A stretch of 39,133 nt of DNA, from contig HF993188.1 in assembly GCA_000436795.1 (NCBI GenBank), forward strand, positions 1 through 39,133, written 5' to 3'. The DNA comes from Bacteroides sp. CAG:1076 (lineage in GTDB: Bacteria > Bacteroidota > Bacteroidia > Bacteroidales > Bacteroidaceae). Under the pieces are notes generated by a model. The model did not search any database, was not told where the DNA came from, and was given only the letters and a program-made list of their open reading frames with translations. The number at the start of each line of letters is the position of its first letter. The first letter of the stretch is position 1. Below, piece after piece: positions 1 to 8,887 of this stretch. The position numbers and the translations under genes were made by a program.

Positions 1-553
1 TGTTAACCTGAGCATATTGTGCCAAATAAGGAGAAGCCATATAAAGTCCGTCGAGCCACATCTGCCACGGATACACCTCTTTATGCCAGAAGCCACCCAA
101 CGAATTTCGAGGATGATCCATCATCGCATTGTAAAGCAAATCCATTGCCTTCTTATATTTTGGATTTCCTGTCTGTTCATACACATCGAATAATATTTTT
201 CCGGCATTAATCATATCTATATTACGCCTGCCATTCACATAATCGTAGTTCAAGATAGTGCCATCTTCTTTTACCATTTTATCGGCATACTCTTCTACAT
301 ACTTATAATATTTTTCATTTTTAGTCTGTTTCCACACTTTCAGCATAGCAAGTGTCACAACTCCTTGACAATATCCGAAAGCAGGACGTTTTGCCCAGTC
401 TATTTGCCAGGCTTCTGGAAAACGCTTCATCTCGGAATCCGCCATGCGCACGTACATTTTATCCTGCGCAACAACATTGCCAATCCCCGAAAAAAGCCCC
501 AATAACACCAAAGCCAAGGCAGCAATCATATACTTATTTATTCTTACAATCAT
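1..553 (-). CDS. GH105 unsaturated rhamnogalacturonyl/galacturonyl hydrolase, C-terminus outside window
   Basis: 184 N-terminal codons are visible and the gene runs off the left edge. It starts with a signal peptide (hydrophobic residues about 9-29, ending in VVAQ), so it is probably periplasmic. The remainder reads as an alpha/alpha-barrel GH105 protein. Two Asp sit in the family motifs, D113 in NIDMINAGK and D168 in WQMWLDGLYM. Their 55-residue separation equals that of the catalytic D88 and D143 of Bacillus YteR, as I remember them. GH105 enzymes remove the unsaturated uronic acid that lyases leave at the non-reducing end of pectin oligosaccharides, which fits the PL1 and PL10 lyases in the same strand run. 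It is the last visible gene of the locus, 30 bp after the DUF1593 gene. Exact linkage preference (rhamnogalacturonan or galacturonan) cannot be told. Confidence 0.88.
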   Translation of the reverse strand, partial: MIVRINKYMIAALALVLLGLFSGIGNVVAQDKMYVRMADSEMKRFPEAWQIDWAKRPAFGYCQGVVTLAMLKVWKQTKNEKYYKYVEEYADKMVKEDGTILNYDYVNGRRNIDMINAGKILFDVYEQTGNPKYKKAMDLLYNAMMDHPRNSLGGFWHKEVYPWQMWLDGLYMASPYLAQYAQVN

Positions 554-583
554 AAAATTCAATGATAATTCAATCCTACAATT

Positions 584-1990
584 TTATTTTATAGTAATCA
601 CAACCCGCTGATAACGAGTCAACGATGGAGTTCCATCATCCGAAACCTCACATATGACATGAATGGTTTCTCCTTTTTGAATATCAGATGGAATCTGCAG
701 CCAGAGGCGTTGATTATTTACATCTTGCAAGTCAAGACATCTTCCGTACGTACCAGCTTCCTGATACTGCCACCATCTATAAGTCAGCTTATCACCGTCA
801 GGATCTTTCGTTCCCTCAGCACTTAAACATATTCTGCTGCCTGCCTCAACCTGCATATCAGCTTCATGCGCCAACATAACAACCGGAGCATGATTGGCCT
901 CTTCATAAGATTTCACACACCAGTCGGCACGCGCTGCAAAATCATTTTGCAAAGTAGCAATCCAACGCCACGTAGGCTTCAAATACTTCAACAAGACTAT
1001 ATCATTAGGAATTTCCTTTTTCAAGCGTGTTCGCCCCCATGCATTGCTGGTATACCAGCGTCCTTCGGGGTATTCATACCCTTCTTCTTCAACAGGGTCT
1101 AACCATGTATTCTCTCTTACCTTCACATAGCGGCCACCCCATCCTCCCCAGTCCGGATGCTCTTCGTTACGCAGCCCGGTAGGTATCACATGAAAGTACG
1201 CTGGAGAATCACCCTCGGAACGAAAATCACCATTTTCATGACTTTTATACAAAGCACACAAGTCTCCATGTCCATTTTTAATATTTGGATTCATCCACGA
1301 TCCTACCAAATATTTCTGTGATTCTGCCGGCAAAAACTTCTTCCAATGATAAAAATACGTAATAAACTGATCGGAAATAATTGTCAAAATATTATACTTC
1401 CCCCAATTTTTACGGATATAAGACTGATAGGTATTATCTTGTTCCCAAATAAGAAACAACCGAATCTTATTTGCCACATATTCCATCTTTTCGGGATACT
1501 TTTCTTCTATAGTTTTCAGAGCACGCGCAATAGTGTTGGTTCCACCCCATGCCTGAATCCATACAGGACGTGAATCTGTTTCATCCAACAATACTTTTAC
1601 AATGAGTTCGGAACCTTCTGTCACCTCATTCATTTCACCTTCGGCCTTGACATTTCCCAGTACACAACATTTTCGCAGATAATCGGGTGTCGGATAATCC
1701 TTATCATGCTTTATCAAATTGGGATAAACCTTTTCGTAAGCATCCAAATAAGGATTTATCCAATTATCTCCCGCCCACTTATGTCCCTGCCAATGATACT
1801 GAGAACTTGTAGTGATAATACCTTCGATATCCCATTCGTTCGCATATAACAGAAACCGGACCATGGAACATTCATCATCTATTTCGCCATCGGAAGTTAC
1901 AATGACTCTTGTCCTCGTATCGGTTTCTCCCAAACATACCGAGCATAGACAACATATACTACATAGTAACAGTAAAAATCTTTTTATCAT
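584..1990 (-). CDS. DUF1593 / Sde182-like protein (nucleoside-hydrolase-like fold plus Ig-like domain), copy A
   Basis: A secreted protein of 468 residues. I start it at the ATG at 1990, which overlaps the stop of the upstream pectate lyase as ATGA; a GTG two codons earlier is possible but less likely. A hydrophobic, Cys-rich signal segment (residues 4-20) precedes VTSDGEIDDE, in which D34, D38 and D39 resemble the Ca-binding Asp cluster of inosine-uridine nucleoside hydrolases. A second motif, EGDSPA followed by WGGWGGRY, is shared by the sister copies. The last ~85 residues form a PKD/Ig-like domain (KDPDGDKLTYRWW). Pfam names this family after the cellulose-binding protein Sde182; I know of no established activity. 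Four copies in one pectin locus suggest a glycoside hydrolase, possibly acting on furanosides; that is inference. It is close in sequence to copy B at 3432-4880. Confidence 0.85.
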   Translation of the reverse strand: MIKRFLLLLCSICCLCSVCLGETDTRTRVIVTSDGEIDDECSMVRFLLYANEWDIEGIITTSSQYHWQGHKWAGDNWINPYLDAYEKVYPNLIKHDKDYPTPDYLRKCCVLGNVKAEGEMNEVTEGSELIVKVLLDETDSRPVWIQAWGGTNTIARALKTIEEKYPEKMEYVANKIRLFLIWEQDNTYQSYIRKNWGKYNILTIISDQFITYFYHWKKFLPAESQKYLVGSWMNPNIKNGHGDLCALYKSHENGDFRSEGDSPAYFHVIPTGLRNEEHPDWGGWGGRYVKVRENTWLDPVEEEGYEYPEGRWYTSNAWGRTRLKKEIPNDIVLLKYLKPTWRWIATLQNDFAARADWCVKSYEEANHAPVVMLAHEADMQVEAGSRICLSAEGTKDPDGDKLTYRWWQYQEAGTYGRCLDLQDVNNQRLWLQIPSDIQKGETIHVICEVSDDGTPSLTRYQRVVITIK

Positions 1991-3390
1991 AAGCACAAAC
2001 TATTTAGATACATTTCCAGGGAAGTATATCCATCCGGAGTCTTTTGATTACGGTCGGCTGCATCGTTCGGATTCAACCCGTTTTCCTTTTCCCATTCATC
2101 AGGCATACCATCATGATCCGAATCTGTTGGAGCAGGCAAACTTTTCAGCTCCGGCCATCCGCCAACATCCTCCTGTGAGTCAATAATACCACACACTTTT
2201 GATTTGTCGGCTACCTTGCTTTTCGCTTTATAAGCCTTTCCTTCGTAAGTTGCAGTTCCCTTACGAACCTCTTCAATGATACGACAATCGACAGCATCGC
2301 GTACAGGTCGTACGCAACCAGCGCCATCCAGTACGGCGTGGTAAGCCTCTTGTGGAGTCTGCTCATTTATTTTCATCGCGTTCCAAGGGGCATTCATTTT
2401 CATTGCCGACAAAATATGTTTGTCACCGGCTATTTGCACCCCACCGTTCCAGTTATCGGCACTAACCTCAGGATAACCTTCAACAACATTGCCAGCCACA
2501 TACCATTTTCCATAATTGGTTCCATTAGTATGACTGGGATTCAATATACGATAGGAAACATTCCCCGGTTTCGTAGCCGGTCCCGGCTTATAATAATTAT
2601 CAACAAAATTTACAGTTATCGAATTGAACTTCGGATTTCCTTTTTGTTGTTTTTCTCCTCCGTAACTACTATTATATCCCCAATTATATAACACATTATT
2701 ACGATAATCATTCAACCCGCTTCCAGATGCCCAACGCGGATTGCGACTCGAATGATGAGCTATTAAATTATGATGATAGGTACTGTAATTTGATCCCCAA
2801 ATGCCTCCAAAGCCATGATTACCTTTGTTATGATTAGACTGGAACAAGCTCTCTGTAATCATACACCATTGAATGGTAACATTTTCACAATGATAAATAG
2901 ACATTACTTCATCAATACTCCAACTTGCAGAAACGTGGTCAAGAATAATATTCTTATGATAACGTGCACTGACAGCATCGTCCGCTCTCTTAGATTCATC
3001 ACCTAAACGAACTCGAATATAGCGTATTATAACTTCATCCGTAGAGATATTCAATGGATATCGCTTTATACAGATACCGTCACCAGGGGCCGTTTGTCCA
3101 GCTATCGTAATATAAGGATTACGAATCTTTAAAGGACTTTTTAAATCGATGGTACCAGATACTCTAAAAACAACAGTTCGCGGACCCTTTGCATCAATAG
3201 CAGCACGAAGACTCCCTTTACCAGAATCATTTAAATTCGTTACTTCGTAAACTTCACCTCCACGACCTCCGACAGTATATTTACCATATCCTTCGGCTGT
3301 AGGGAAAGCTATAAGCTGCTCTTGTGCATACATTGAACCAGAGGCTAATGAACATATCAAAAGCCCTGCTAATATCATCTGTTTTTTCAT
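1987..3390 (-). CDS. PL1-family pectate lyase, secreted
   Basis: 467 residues with an N-terminal signal peptide (about residues 1-22, ending SMYAQ). The N-terminal stretch FPTAEGYGKYTVGGRGGEVY, followed by VTNLNDSGKGSLR, is the entry of a right-handed parallel beta-helix pectate lyase. VVFRVSGTIDL, ITIAGQTAPGDG and the DHVSASWSIDE segment are typical of the PL1 subgroup common in Bacteroidetes. These enzymes cleave de-esterified homogalacturonan by Ca-dependent beta-elimination, giving 4,5-unsaturated oligosaccharides. The C-terminus DSDHDGMPDEWEKENGLNP is an Asp-rich, thrombospondin-3-like Ca-binding tail often seen on these proteins. The stop overlaps the start of DUF1593 copy A by four bases (ATGA), so the two are probably translationally coupled. 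Start chosen at ATG 3390, which gives a normal signal peptide. Confidence 0.9.
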   Translation of the reverse strand: MKKQMILAGLLICSLASGSMYAQEQLIAFPTAEGYGKYTVGGRGGEVYEVTNLNDSGKGSLRAAIDAKGPRTVVFRVSGTIDLKSPLKIRNPYITIAGQTAPGDGICIKRYPLNISTDEVIIRYIRVRLGDESKRADDAVSARYHKNIILDHVSASWSIDEVMSIYHCENVTIQWCMITESLFQSNHNKGNHGFGGIWGSNYSTYHHNLIAHHSSRNPRWASGSGLNDYRNNVLYNWGYNSSYGGEKQQKGNPKFNSITVNFVDNYYKPGPATKPGNVSYRILNPSHTNGTNYGKWYVAGNVVEGYPEVSADNWNGGVQIAGDKHILSAMKMNAPWNAMKINEQTPQEAYHAVLDGAGCVRPVRDAVDCRIIEEVRKGTATYEGKAYKAKSKVADKSKVCGIIDSQEDVGGWPELKSLPAPTDSDHDGMPDEWEKENGLNPNDAADRNQKTPDGYTSLEMYLNSLCL

Positions 3391-3431
3391 AATATAATCT
3401 GCTTTAAGTAAAAATAAAATTTAACAAAATG

Positions 3432-4880
3432 CTATTTAACGACCTGAATTACAACACGCTGATAACGGGTTAATTGTGGGACCCCATCATCGGTCACTTC
3501 ACAAATTACATGAATCGTATTACCAGGTTTTGCATCTTCAGGAACTATAACAGAAGCATGGACACCTTGCATTCCTTCAATCTTGACATTACCACTATAT
3601 GTTCCAGCTTCTATATACTGCCACCACGAATATGTAAGATTATCTTTATCCGGATCTTTTGTTCCTTCAGCACTCAATTTCACGGTATCTCCTGCACGAG
3701 CCTGCAAGTCGGCTGCCTGAGCCAAAACTGCTACTGGAGCATGATTAGCCTCTTCATAAGATTTCACACACCAGTCAGCACGCGCCGCAAAGTCATTCTG
3801 CATTGCCGCACTCCAACGCCACATCGGCTTGAAATAAATACGGCGTTCCTCTTCAGTTGCCGTACTTCCCGAACGTAAACTACAACGTCCCCAACCATTC
3901 TCACCGTACCAACGTCCCTCAGGATACTGATATCCTTCTACCGGCACAGGGTCAAGATAAGTATTCTCTTTCACCTTTACATAACGACCACCCCAACCGC
4001 CCCACGAAGGATTCTCCAGGTTGCGCAATCCAACATTTATTGTATGTAAAAAGGCAGGAGAATCACCTTCCGACCGAAAATCACCATTTTCGTGTGCTTT
4101 ATAAGAACTGCATAATGCTCCATGTCCCTGTAAGATATTTTCTTTCATCCAACTTCCTTCATAATATTTCTGCATATCTTCGGGTTGAACCATTTTCCAA
4201 CGATAAGCTATAGCTTCAAACTGATCAGAAATAATAGTTTTGATATTGTACTTACTCCAATGAGGACGAATATAAGCCTGATAAGTAGAATCCTGCTCCC
4301 AAATAAAGAAAAAACGCATTTTATCGGCAACAGTTTTCATTTTTTCCGGATAATCTTCTTCTATAGTTTTCAGTGCCCGCGCGATTGTATTAGTACCTCC
4401 CCATGCCTGAATCCATATCGGACGTTTATCAGTTTCATCCAACAGTACTTTCACTATTTGCTGGGAACCAGCCGTTACAGAATCCATTTCACCTTCCTGC
4501 TCTACATTTCCCAAGAAACAATGCTTGCGCAAATATTCAGGTGTAGGATAATTTGGATCGTGTTTTGCCAAATTTGGATAAACCTCTTCATATGCTTTTA
4601 AGGTTGGTTCCATCCAGTCATCACCAGCCCATTTATGACCATGCCAGTGGTATTGTGAACTAGAAGTAATAATCCCCTCGATATCCCACTCATTAGCATA
4701 TAAGAGAAAACGTACCAAAGAACATTCATCATCTATTTCTCCATCAGTTGTTACAATAACACGAGGTCGGTTCGTTTCTTCTGCTATTATTTGCCCTGTT
4801 TTGTTGTCATCATAACTCGATAAGAATAAAGTGCCAGCAATACCTATAATTACCGAGCTTGCCGAATTTAATGTGTTCAT
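3432..4880 (-). CDS. DUF1593 / Sde182-like protein, copy B, with a degenerate lipobox
   Basis: 482 residues, collinear with copy A and very similar along the whole length, including TTDGEIDDE (D46, D50, D51), EGDSPA, WGGWGGRY and the C-terminal Ig-like domain (KDPDKDNLTYSWW). The N-terminus is odd. The segment IIGIAGTLFLSSYDDNK looks exactly like a Bacteroidota lipoprotein signal (LFLSSC followed by acidic residues), except that the expected lipidated Cys is Tyr23. The codon TAT is one transition from TGT. As written the protein may stay membrane-anchored or be poorly exported. Function is the same as for copy A: a probable glycan hydrolase of unproven activity. It sits between copy C and the pectate lyase, with short gaps (32 and 41 bp) that suggest one transcript. 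Confidence 0.85.
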   Translation of the reverse strand: MNTLNSASSVIIGIAGTLFLSSYDDNKTGQIIAEETNRPRVIVTTDGEIDDECSLVRFLLYANEWDIEGIITSSSQYHWHGHKWAGDDWMEPTLKAYEEVYPNLAKHDPNYPTPEYLRKHCFLGNVEQEGEMDSVTAGSQQIVKVLLDETDKRPIWIQAWGGTNTIARALKTIEEDYPEKMKTVADKMRFFFIWEQDSTYQAYIRPHWSKYNIKTIISDQFEAIAYRWKMVQPEDMQKYYEGSWMKENILQGHGALCSSYKAHENGDFRSEGDSPAFLHTINVGLRNLENPSWGGWGGRYVKVKENTYLDPVPVEGYQYPEGRWYGENGWGRCSLRSGSTATEEERRIYFKPMWRWSAAMQNDFAARADWCVKSYEEANHAPVAVLAQAADLQARAGDTVKLSAEGTKDPDKDNLTYSWWQYIEAGTYSGNVKIEGMQGVHASVIVPEDAKPGNTIHVICEVTDDGVPQLTRYQRVVIQVVK

Positions 4881-4912
4881 GTTTTTAAGATGTTAAGATT
4901 AATATGCTGTAC

Positions 4913-6193
4913 TTATTTAAGCCATCCCCACCGAACAGCCCAGTCTGTCAATACTTTTTCTCTCCATTTTGAAACAGTTTTACTACCCTGCCATACACCT
5001 TCAAAAAGTTCTGGAGCAAGTTTGTCTGTATACCAGTTCTGACCTAATTTATAGCCATTTATTGTCTTATTTCCCGGCCATACTTTTCCAACGACAAATA
5101 CTCCCTTCTGACCATTCAACTCTTTTACTTCAGAAATAACTTCATACTTCAATACAGCCGGAGCTTTAGGAGCATATCGAACTCCATATATTCCATCACC
5201 TAAATACACGCCATCCCAATCTTGGCGATCAATACGGAAAGTAAAGAACTTTCTTCCTATGTATTTTTCCTCTTGTACAGGTCCATTAAAATGAAATTCC
5301 AGCACCGAATACACAGCGACAGTATCCTTAATTGTCGGATTAGAAGTAAAAATTGTACGCGGACTTTCAGTCATCTTCTCAAAAGAACCTCCCCAGCTTT
5401 CTTTATAAGGATCGGCCGGATCACCATTCATCATATAAAGCAATGACGGGGTATCTCCCATTTTTACAAGACCTCCATAATAGTTTATAAAATCGGCCCC
5501 CAAATATCCGGCTCCCTTTATATATTTATTATAATACCCATTGTTAAATTCATCATTTATTTTCTTATTACTGATGAGTCCACGATAAGAAGCATTGTTT
5601 TCAATCATCCACAAGTCAGGAAAATTTTCTACAACGTATGCATAACTATTTACCCCCCATTTTTTATTTGGACCTCCAATCCAATATACACGAATTTTTG
5701 ATTGAATATCCGGAGCATCATGCAATGCCTGAGCAACATCTTCCAGCGTTCCCCAAACTAAGACATAAAGAGGACGATCACTCTTACGACGCGCACACTT
5801 TATAATCCATTCAGAACCTTCGGTAGGCTGGCTATATCCTTTATAAGAAGCCAATCCCCGTCTGCCCTGTTTACACAATTTGCGTAGTTCTGCAGGTTTC
5901 ATTAAATCCTGATTATTCTCTCTCAGCTTTTCAAAATCCTTCTCATACAAATCAATCATCCGCAGTATCTCTTCTTTGGAGCCCTTCCCAAACGAAGGAG
6001 AAGAAACTAATCCTTCAATATCAAAGCAATCACTATACATTAACAAATGAGCCATCGATTGATTATCATCCGGATCCGTTCCACCAATATCTGTACTAAC
6101 TAAAATACGAAACTTCTGGGAGTTTTCCCGCTGCGCATAGGCAAACAAGGAAATCATAAAAAAAGACAAGCAAAAGAAATAAGATTTTTTCAT
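4913..6193 (-). CDS. DUF1593-family protein, short divergent form, copy C
   Basis: 426 residues with a clear signal peptide (MKKSYFF... FAYAQ, cleavage near residue 20). The metal-type motif differs from that of copies A and B: STDIGGTDPDDNQS, with D35, D40, D42 and D43, like the longer Asp spacing in classical nucleoside hydrolases. Later it has LVWGTLEDVAQAL, the equivalent of the WGGTNTIARAL or [11 protein letters not shown] of the other copies, then MGDTPSLLYMM and ESWGGSFEK. It lacks the C-terminal Ig-like domain and ends in a Trp-rich tail (WAVRWGWLK). It therefore belongs to a separate branch, perhaps with a different bond or substrate specificity. Same strand and tight spacing as its neighbours. 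Confidence 0.82.
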   Translation of the reverse strand: MKKSYFFCLSFFMISLFAYAQRENSQKFRILVSTDIGGTDPDDNQSMAHLLMYSDCFDIEGLVSSPSFGKGSKEEILRMIDLYEKDFEKLRENNQDLMKPAELRKLCKQGRRGLASYKGYSQPTEGSEWIIKCARRKSDRPLYVLVWGTLEDVAQALHDAPDIQSKIRVYWIGGPNKKWGVNSYAYVVENFPDLWMIENNASYRGLISNKKINDEFNNGYYNKYIKGAGYLGADFINYYGGLVKMGDTPSLLYMMNGDPADPYKESWGGSFEKMTESPRTIFTSNPTIKDTVAVYSVLEFHFNGPVQEEKYIGRKFFTFRIDRQDWDGVYLGDGIYGVRYAPKAPAVLKYEVISEVKELNGQKGVFVVGKVWPGNKTINGYKLGQNWYTDKLAPELFEGVWQGSKTVSKWREKVLTDWAVRWGWLK

Positions 6194-6233
6194 CGGATTA
6201 AAGTTGAAGTATTAAAAATATAACAAACTCTTT

Positions 6234-7322
6234 TTACAAATTATTTTTCTCTATCCATTTCGGATAGTTTTTCAATACTTTTTCAGGTGAAGATGTATAC
6301 CATGAATAACCTCCACGACGTTCTTTACCTAAATCGTCGATAGAACTTCTTTTTACACCATCCCTGTCGCAGAAAAATGGCTTTCCTGTATCAAGATCAT
6401 AAAAGCGTGCCCACACAGACATTCCTTTAGCAGGAATTAGCCGAGCATTTTTTTCACCTTTTTCGTCACGATAACGCTCATATTTCATATCCGCTATTTT
6501 ATGAGTCTCAAACCACTCTACAGCCCCTTTCACAGCAGCTACGATATCGGATGTAGGATTTTCTATTGACATAAGAAGTAAGGTTATATTCACCGACTCG
6601 GCACCACTGAACGAAGGTAACTCATAAGCTCTTGCTTTTGCCGGTTTTAATGTATTCTGGTCGTGTTGAGCACACCATACAGTCCTCTTGCCATCTACTA
6701 TAATCTGTGTATCCAAAATGCATTTCACACCTTTATCGAATGCGTCACGAGCTTGTTTCTTAACGTTGTCATCCAAATCCAACGCAGCGAAACAAGAATT
6801 ACCTTCATAAATATCTTTCAACAAGTACATAACATTCACATAAGCATTGTCATTAAATGTAATACAAGCTGAATAAGAAACAGATTTACTTGGTCTTACC
6901 GGATAAAATTGTGGCCATCCTCCATTATCGTATTGTGCTTCCAAAATGTAATTAAAGGCTTTCAAAAAAGCTTCCTTATACTTAGCATCTTTGTGAGATT
7001 GATAAACTTTTGCCAAATAACGCATTTCCGTCACTGTAGCCCCATTATCAAATGTTGCCCCAATGCCAGACTTACGAACTTTAGCCATTTCTTCCTGATT
7101 TATTTTTTTATGAAATCCTGTATTCTTAGTCCAGCCTCCAATTGCTGTCTGATAAGCCACTACTGTATCTGCTATCTGAACAGCCTGATCTGTTGCATAC
7201 CATTCAGCCGGCATAGAATTGGCTACTTTGCTCCAAGACAAACTACTTAAATTTTGTTGAGCATTAAGCCCAACAAAATTTAAACCCACAATGGCATATA
7301 ATAAAAATCTAAACTTTTTCAT
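6234..7322 (-). CDS. PL10-family pectate lyase
   Basis: 362 residues, secreted (signal peptide MKKFRFLLYAIVGLNFVGLNA). The sequence runs AVQIADTVVAYQTAIGGWTKN, then ATFDNGATVTEMRYLAKV, QYDNGGWPQFYP, ITFNDNAYVNVMYLL, and finally SVWARFYDLDTGKPFFCDRDG and RRGGYSWYT. This is the order of the conserved blocks of PL10 polygalacturonate lyases, which have an alpha/alpha toroid fold. The Arg in the SVWARFYD block is a candidate for the conserved catalytic base. Known PL10 enzymes cut polygalacturonate endolytically with Ca. With the PL1 protein it gives the locus two unrelated folds for the same backbone, a common pattern in pectin loci. The gene lies 17 bp after copy D and 40 bp before copy C. Confidence 0.9.
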   Translation of the reverse strand: MKKFRFLLYAIVGLNFVGLNAQQNLSSLSWSKVANSMPAEWYATDQAVQIADTVVAYQTAIGGWTKNTGFHKKINQEEMAKVRKSGIGATFDNGATVTEMRYLAKVYQSHKDAKYKEAFLKAFNYILEAQYDNGGWPQFYPVRPSKSVSYSACITFNDNAYVNVMYLLKDIYEGNSCFAALDLDDNVKKQARDAFDKGVKCILDTQIIVDGKRTVWCAQHDQNTLKPAKARAYELPSFSGAESVNITLLLMSIENPTSDIVAAVKGAVEWFETHKIADMKYERYRDEKGEKNARLIPAKGMSVWARFYDLDTGKPFFCDRDGVKRSSIDDLGKERRGGYSWYTSSPEKVLKNYPKWIEKNNL

Positions 7323-7339
7323 ATAACAATGAACTTCAA

Positions 7340-8758
7340 CTATTTTATAACATTAACAATAACTCTCTCATAACGTGTTAAAGCAGGTTGTCCACTATCT
7401 GTTACTGCTACAATAATATGCATTGTACCCTTACGTTCTGTTTTTGGAACAATAAACCAAGCTTTTGCCTTATCAGCATCTTCTATTTTCAAAGGATTGC
7501 CTGAACGAGCTGAAGAAAAATTAAATGTACCAACCTCCGGATAATAAAACCATTTATAAGACAACTGATTACCATCAGGGTCAGAACTACCTTCTACACT
7601 TAAATCAATTCGGTCACCCACTTTAGCCGTAATTTCCTTCTCACAAGCTAATTTTACAACTGGCGGGTGATTAGCATTCTTATAATCTTTTATCGTCCAG
7701 TCCATTCTGGCAGCAAAATCATTCTGAAAAGCTTGACGCCAACGCCAGATCGTAACTTTGTTGCCTGTATGCCATGAGCCATCTATTCCCATAGCTTCAT
7801 CTTGTGCATCAGTCCACAAAGGACGAGTTTCAGGTTCAATAAACCAACGTTCGGTTCTGGGCTGATAGAACTCATAACGTCCGCCCCAACTTCCCCAGTT
7901 AGGTTTTTCAGAATTACCCAAACCATTGTCTATCAAATATAAGAATGTTGGAGTATCTCCTTCCATCAGGAACTTCATAAAAGGATATTGTTCGCCCAAA
8001 GGTCCTTTACAACGAATATTTTTATCCAGCCACGGATTATCGACAATCGTAAAATCAGCTCCGGCAAAACGCCCATGAAATTTATCACCACTGATACCGC
8101 TCCATGTTGCATAATGATAACCTCCAAATTTATGATATCCCGGACTTACGATATAAAATAAATCTTTAAATGTTTTTCGGATCCACGGGCCACTGTCATC
8201 TTGATCAGAAATAGCATATACACGCAGTTTCTTTACAAATTTCTCTACTTCCTGAGCGGAACGAGTTTCTTTGACCTTCCATAAAGCCTGAGCTAAACAA
8301 TTTGGACCACCCCATACCAAGACCCATACTGGACGAGAATCTTTACTGTCTACAGTCTTTATAATCCAGTCTGAACCTTCTGAGTCCATCCCCTTTCCTA
8401 CTGCATGCATCCCGTAATCAGCACGTCCTTCCTTTATAACAGAGTTTAAATATTGGGCTGTAGGATAACCAGGTTCATGCTTTAACAAATTTGGCTGAAC
8501 TTTTCCATAAGCTTCCACTATTTCCTTAATTCTCCATGTAGCCAACTTCCTTTTTTGATGTACTGAAGTAGTTGCAATCAGCCCTTCAACATCCCATTGG
8601 TTGGAATATGTCAGGAAACGTACCAATGACATAGCATCGTCAGGCTCATTTTCAATATCAGTCAAAACAATAATTCTATGTTTCTCACTGGCCGAGGCCA
8701 TACCAACTCCCAACAATAATATGCCAAGAGCCATTACAAGTTTAATTTTTCGCATCAT
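7340..8758 (-). CDS. DUF1593 / Sde182-like protein, copy D
   Basis: 472 residues when started at the ATG at 8758 ([17 protein letters not shown], signal peptide cut near ASA). A longer in-frame opening upstream to 8836 would put 26 charged and mixed residues before the signal peptide and is rejected. The Asp cluster is [13 protein letters not shown] (D34, D40, D41), between the patterns of copies A/B and C. The central parts [27 protein letters not shown] and WGSWGGRY match the family. The C-terminal Ig-like domain has [20 protein letters not shown]. It is the first enzyme after the susC/susD/binding-protein block, separated from it by a 129-bp gap that contains a hairpin and a candidate promoter. 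Activity is unproven; see the DUF1593 finding. Confidence 0.85.
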   Translation of the reverse strand: MMRKIKLVMALGILLLGVGMASASEKHRIIVLTDIENEPDDAMSLVRFLTYSNQWDVEGLIATTSVHQKRKLATWRIKEIVEAYGKVQPNLLKHEPGYPTAQYLNSVIKEGRADYGMHAVGKGMDSEGSDWIIKTVDSKDSRPVWVLVWGGPNCLAQALWKVKETRSAQEVEKFVKKLRVYAISDQDDSGPWIRKTFKDLFYIVSPGYHKFGGYHYATWSGISGDKFHGRFAGADFTIVDNPWLDKNIRCKGPLGEQYPFMKFLMEGDTPTFLYLIDNGLGNSEKPNWGSWGGRYEFYQPRTERWFIEPETRPLWTDAQDEAMGIDGSWHTGNKVTIWRWRQAFQNDFAARMDWTIKDYKNANHPPVVKLACEKEITAKVGDRIDLSVEGSSDPDGNQLSYKWFYYPEVGTFNFSSARSGNPLKIEDADKAKAWFIVPKTERKGTMHIIVAVTDSGQPALTRYERVIVNVIK

Positions 8759-8789
8759 AACTTTCAATTTAAAATCAGACTCCAAGTTA

Positions 8790-8797
8790 CAAATATT
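8790..8797 (-). promoter_or_regulatory. Candidate -7 element for DUF1593 copy D
   Basis: On the minus strand the bases read AATATTTG, seven of eight matching the Bacteroides -7 consensus TAnnTTTG, 31 bases before the ATG at 8758. It could give the enzyme genes expression independent of susCD. No convincing -33 element is visible, so this is weak. Confidence 0.3.
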
Positions 8798-8834
8798 CCC
8801 GTTACTGACAAGAACAATATAAATTAAGCAGATC

Positions 8835-8878
8835 ATCTCCTATTGAATTTCTGGTATACATACTTTTCAATAGGAGAT
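8835..8878. repeat. Inverted repeat / hairpin between binding protein and enzyme genes
   Basis: Two 13-base arms, ATCTCCTATTGAA at 8835-8847 and its exact complement at 8866-8878, enclose 18 bases. A T-run follows only on the plus strand, so for minus-strand transcription it is not a canonical terminator. It may be an RNA stabilizer or processing site that separates levels of susCD and enzyme mRNA. Confidence 0.55.
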
Positions 8879-8887
8879 TTTTCTAAT

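Noticed and set aside
8759..8836. Upstream extension of DUF1593 copy D
   Set aside because: It places 26 non-signal residues before a clear signal peptide and runs through the candidate promoter.
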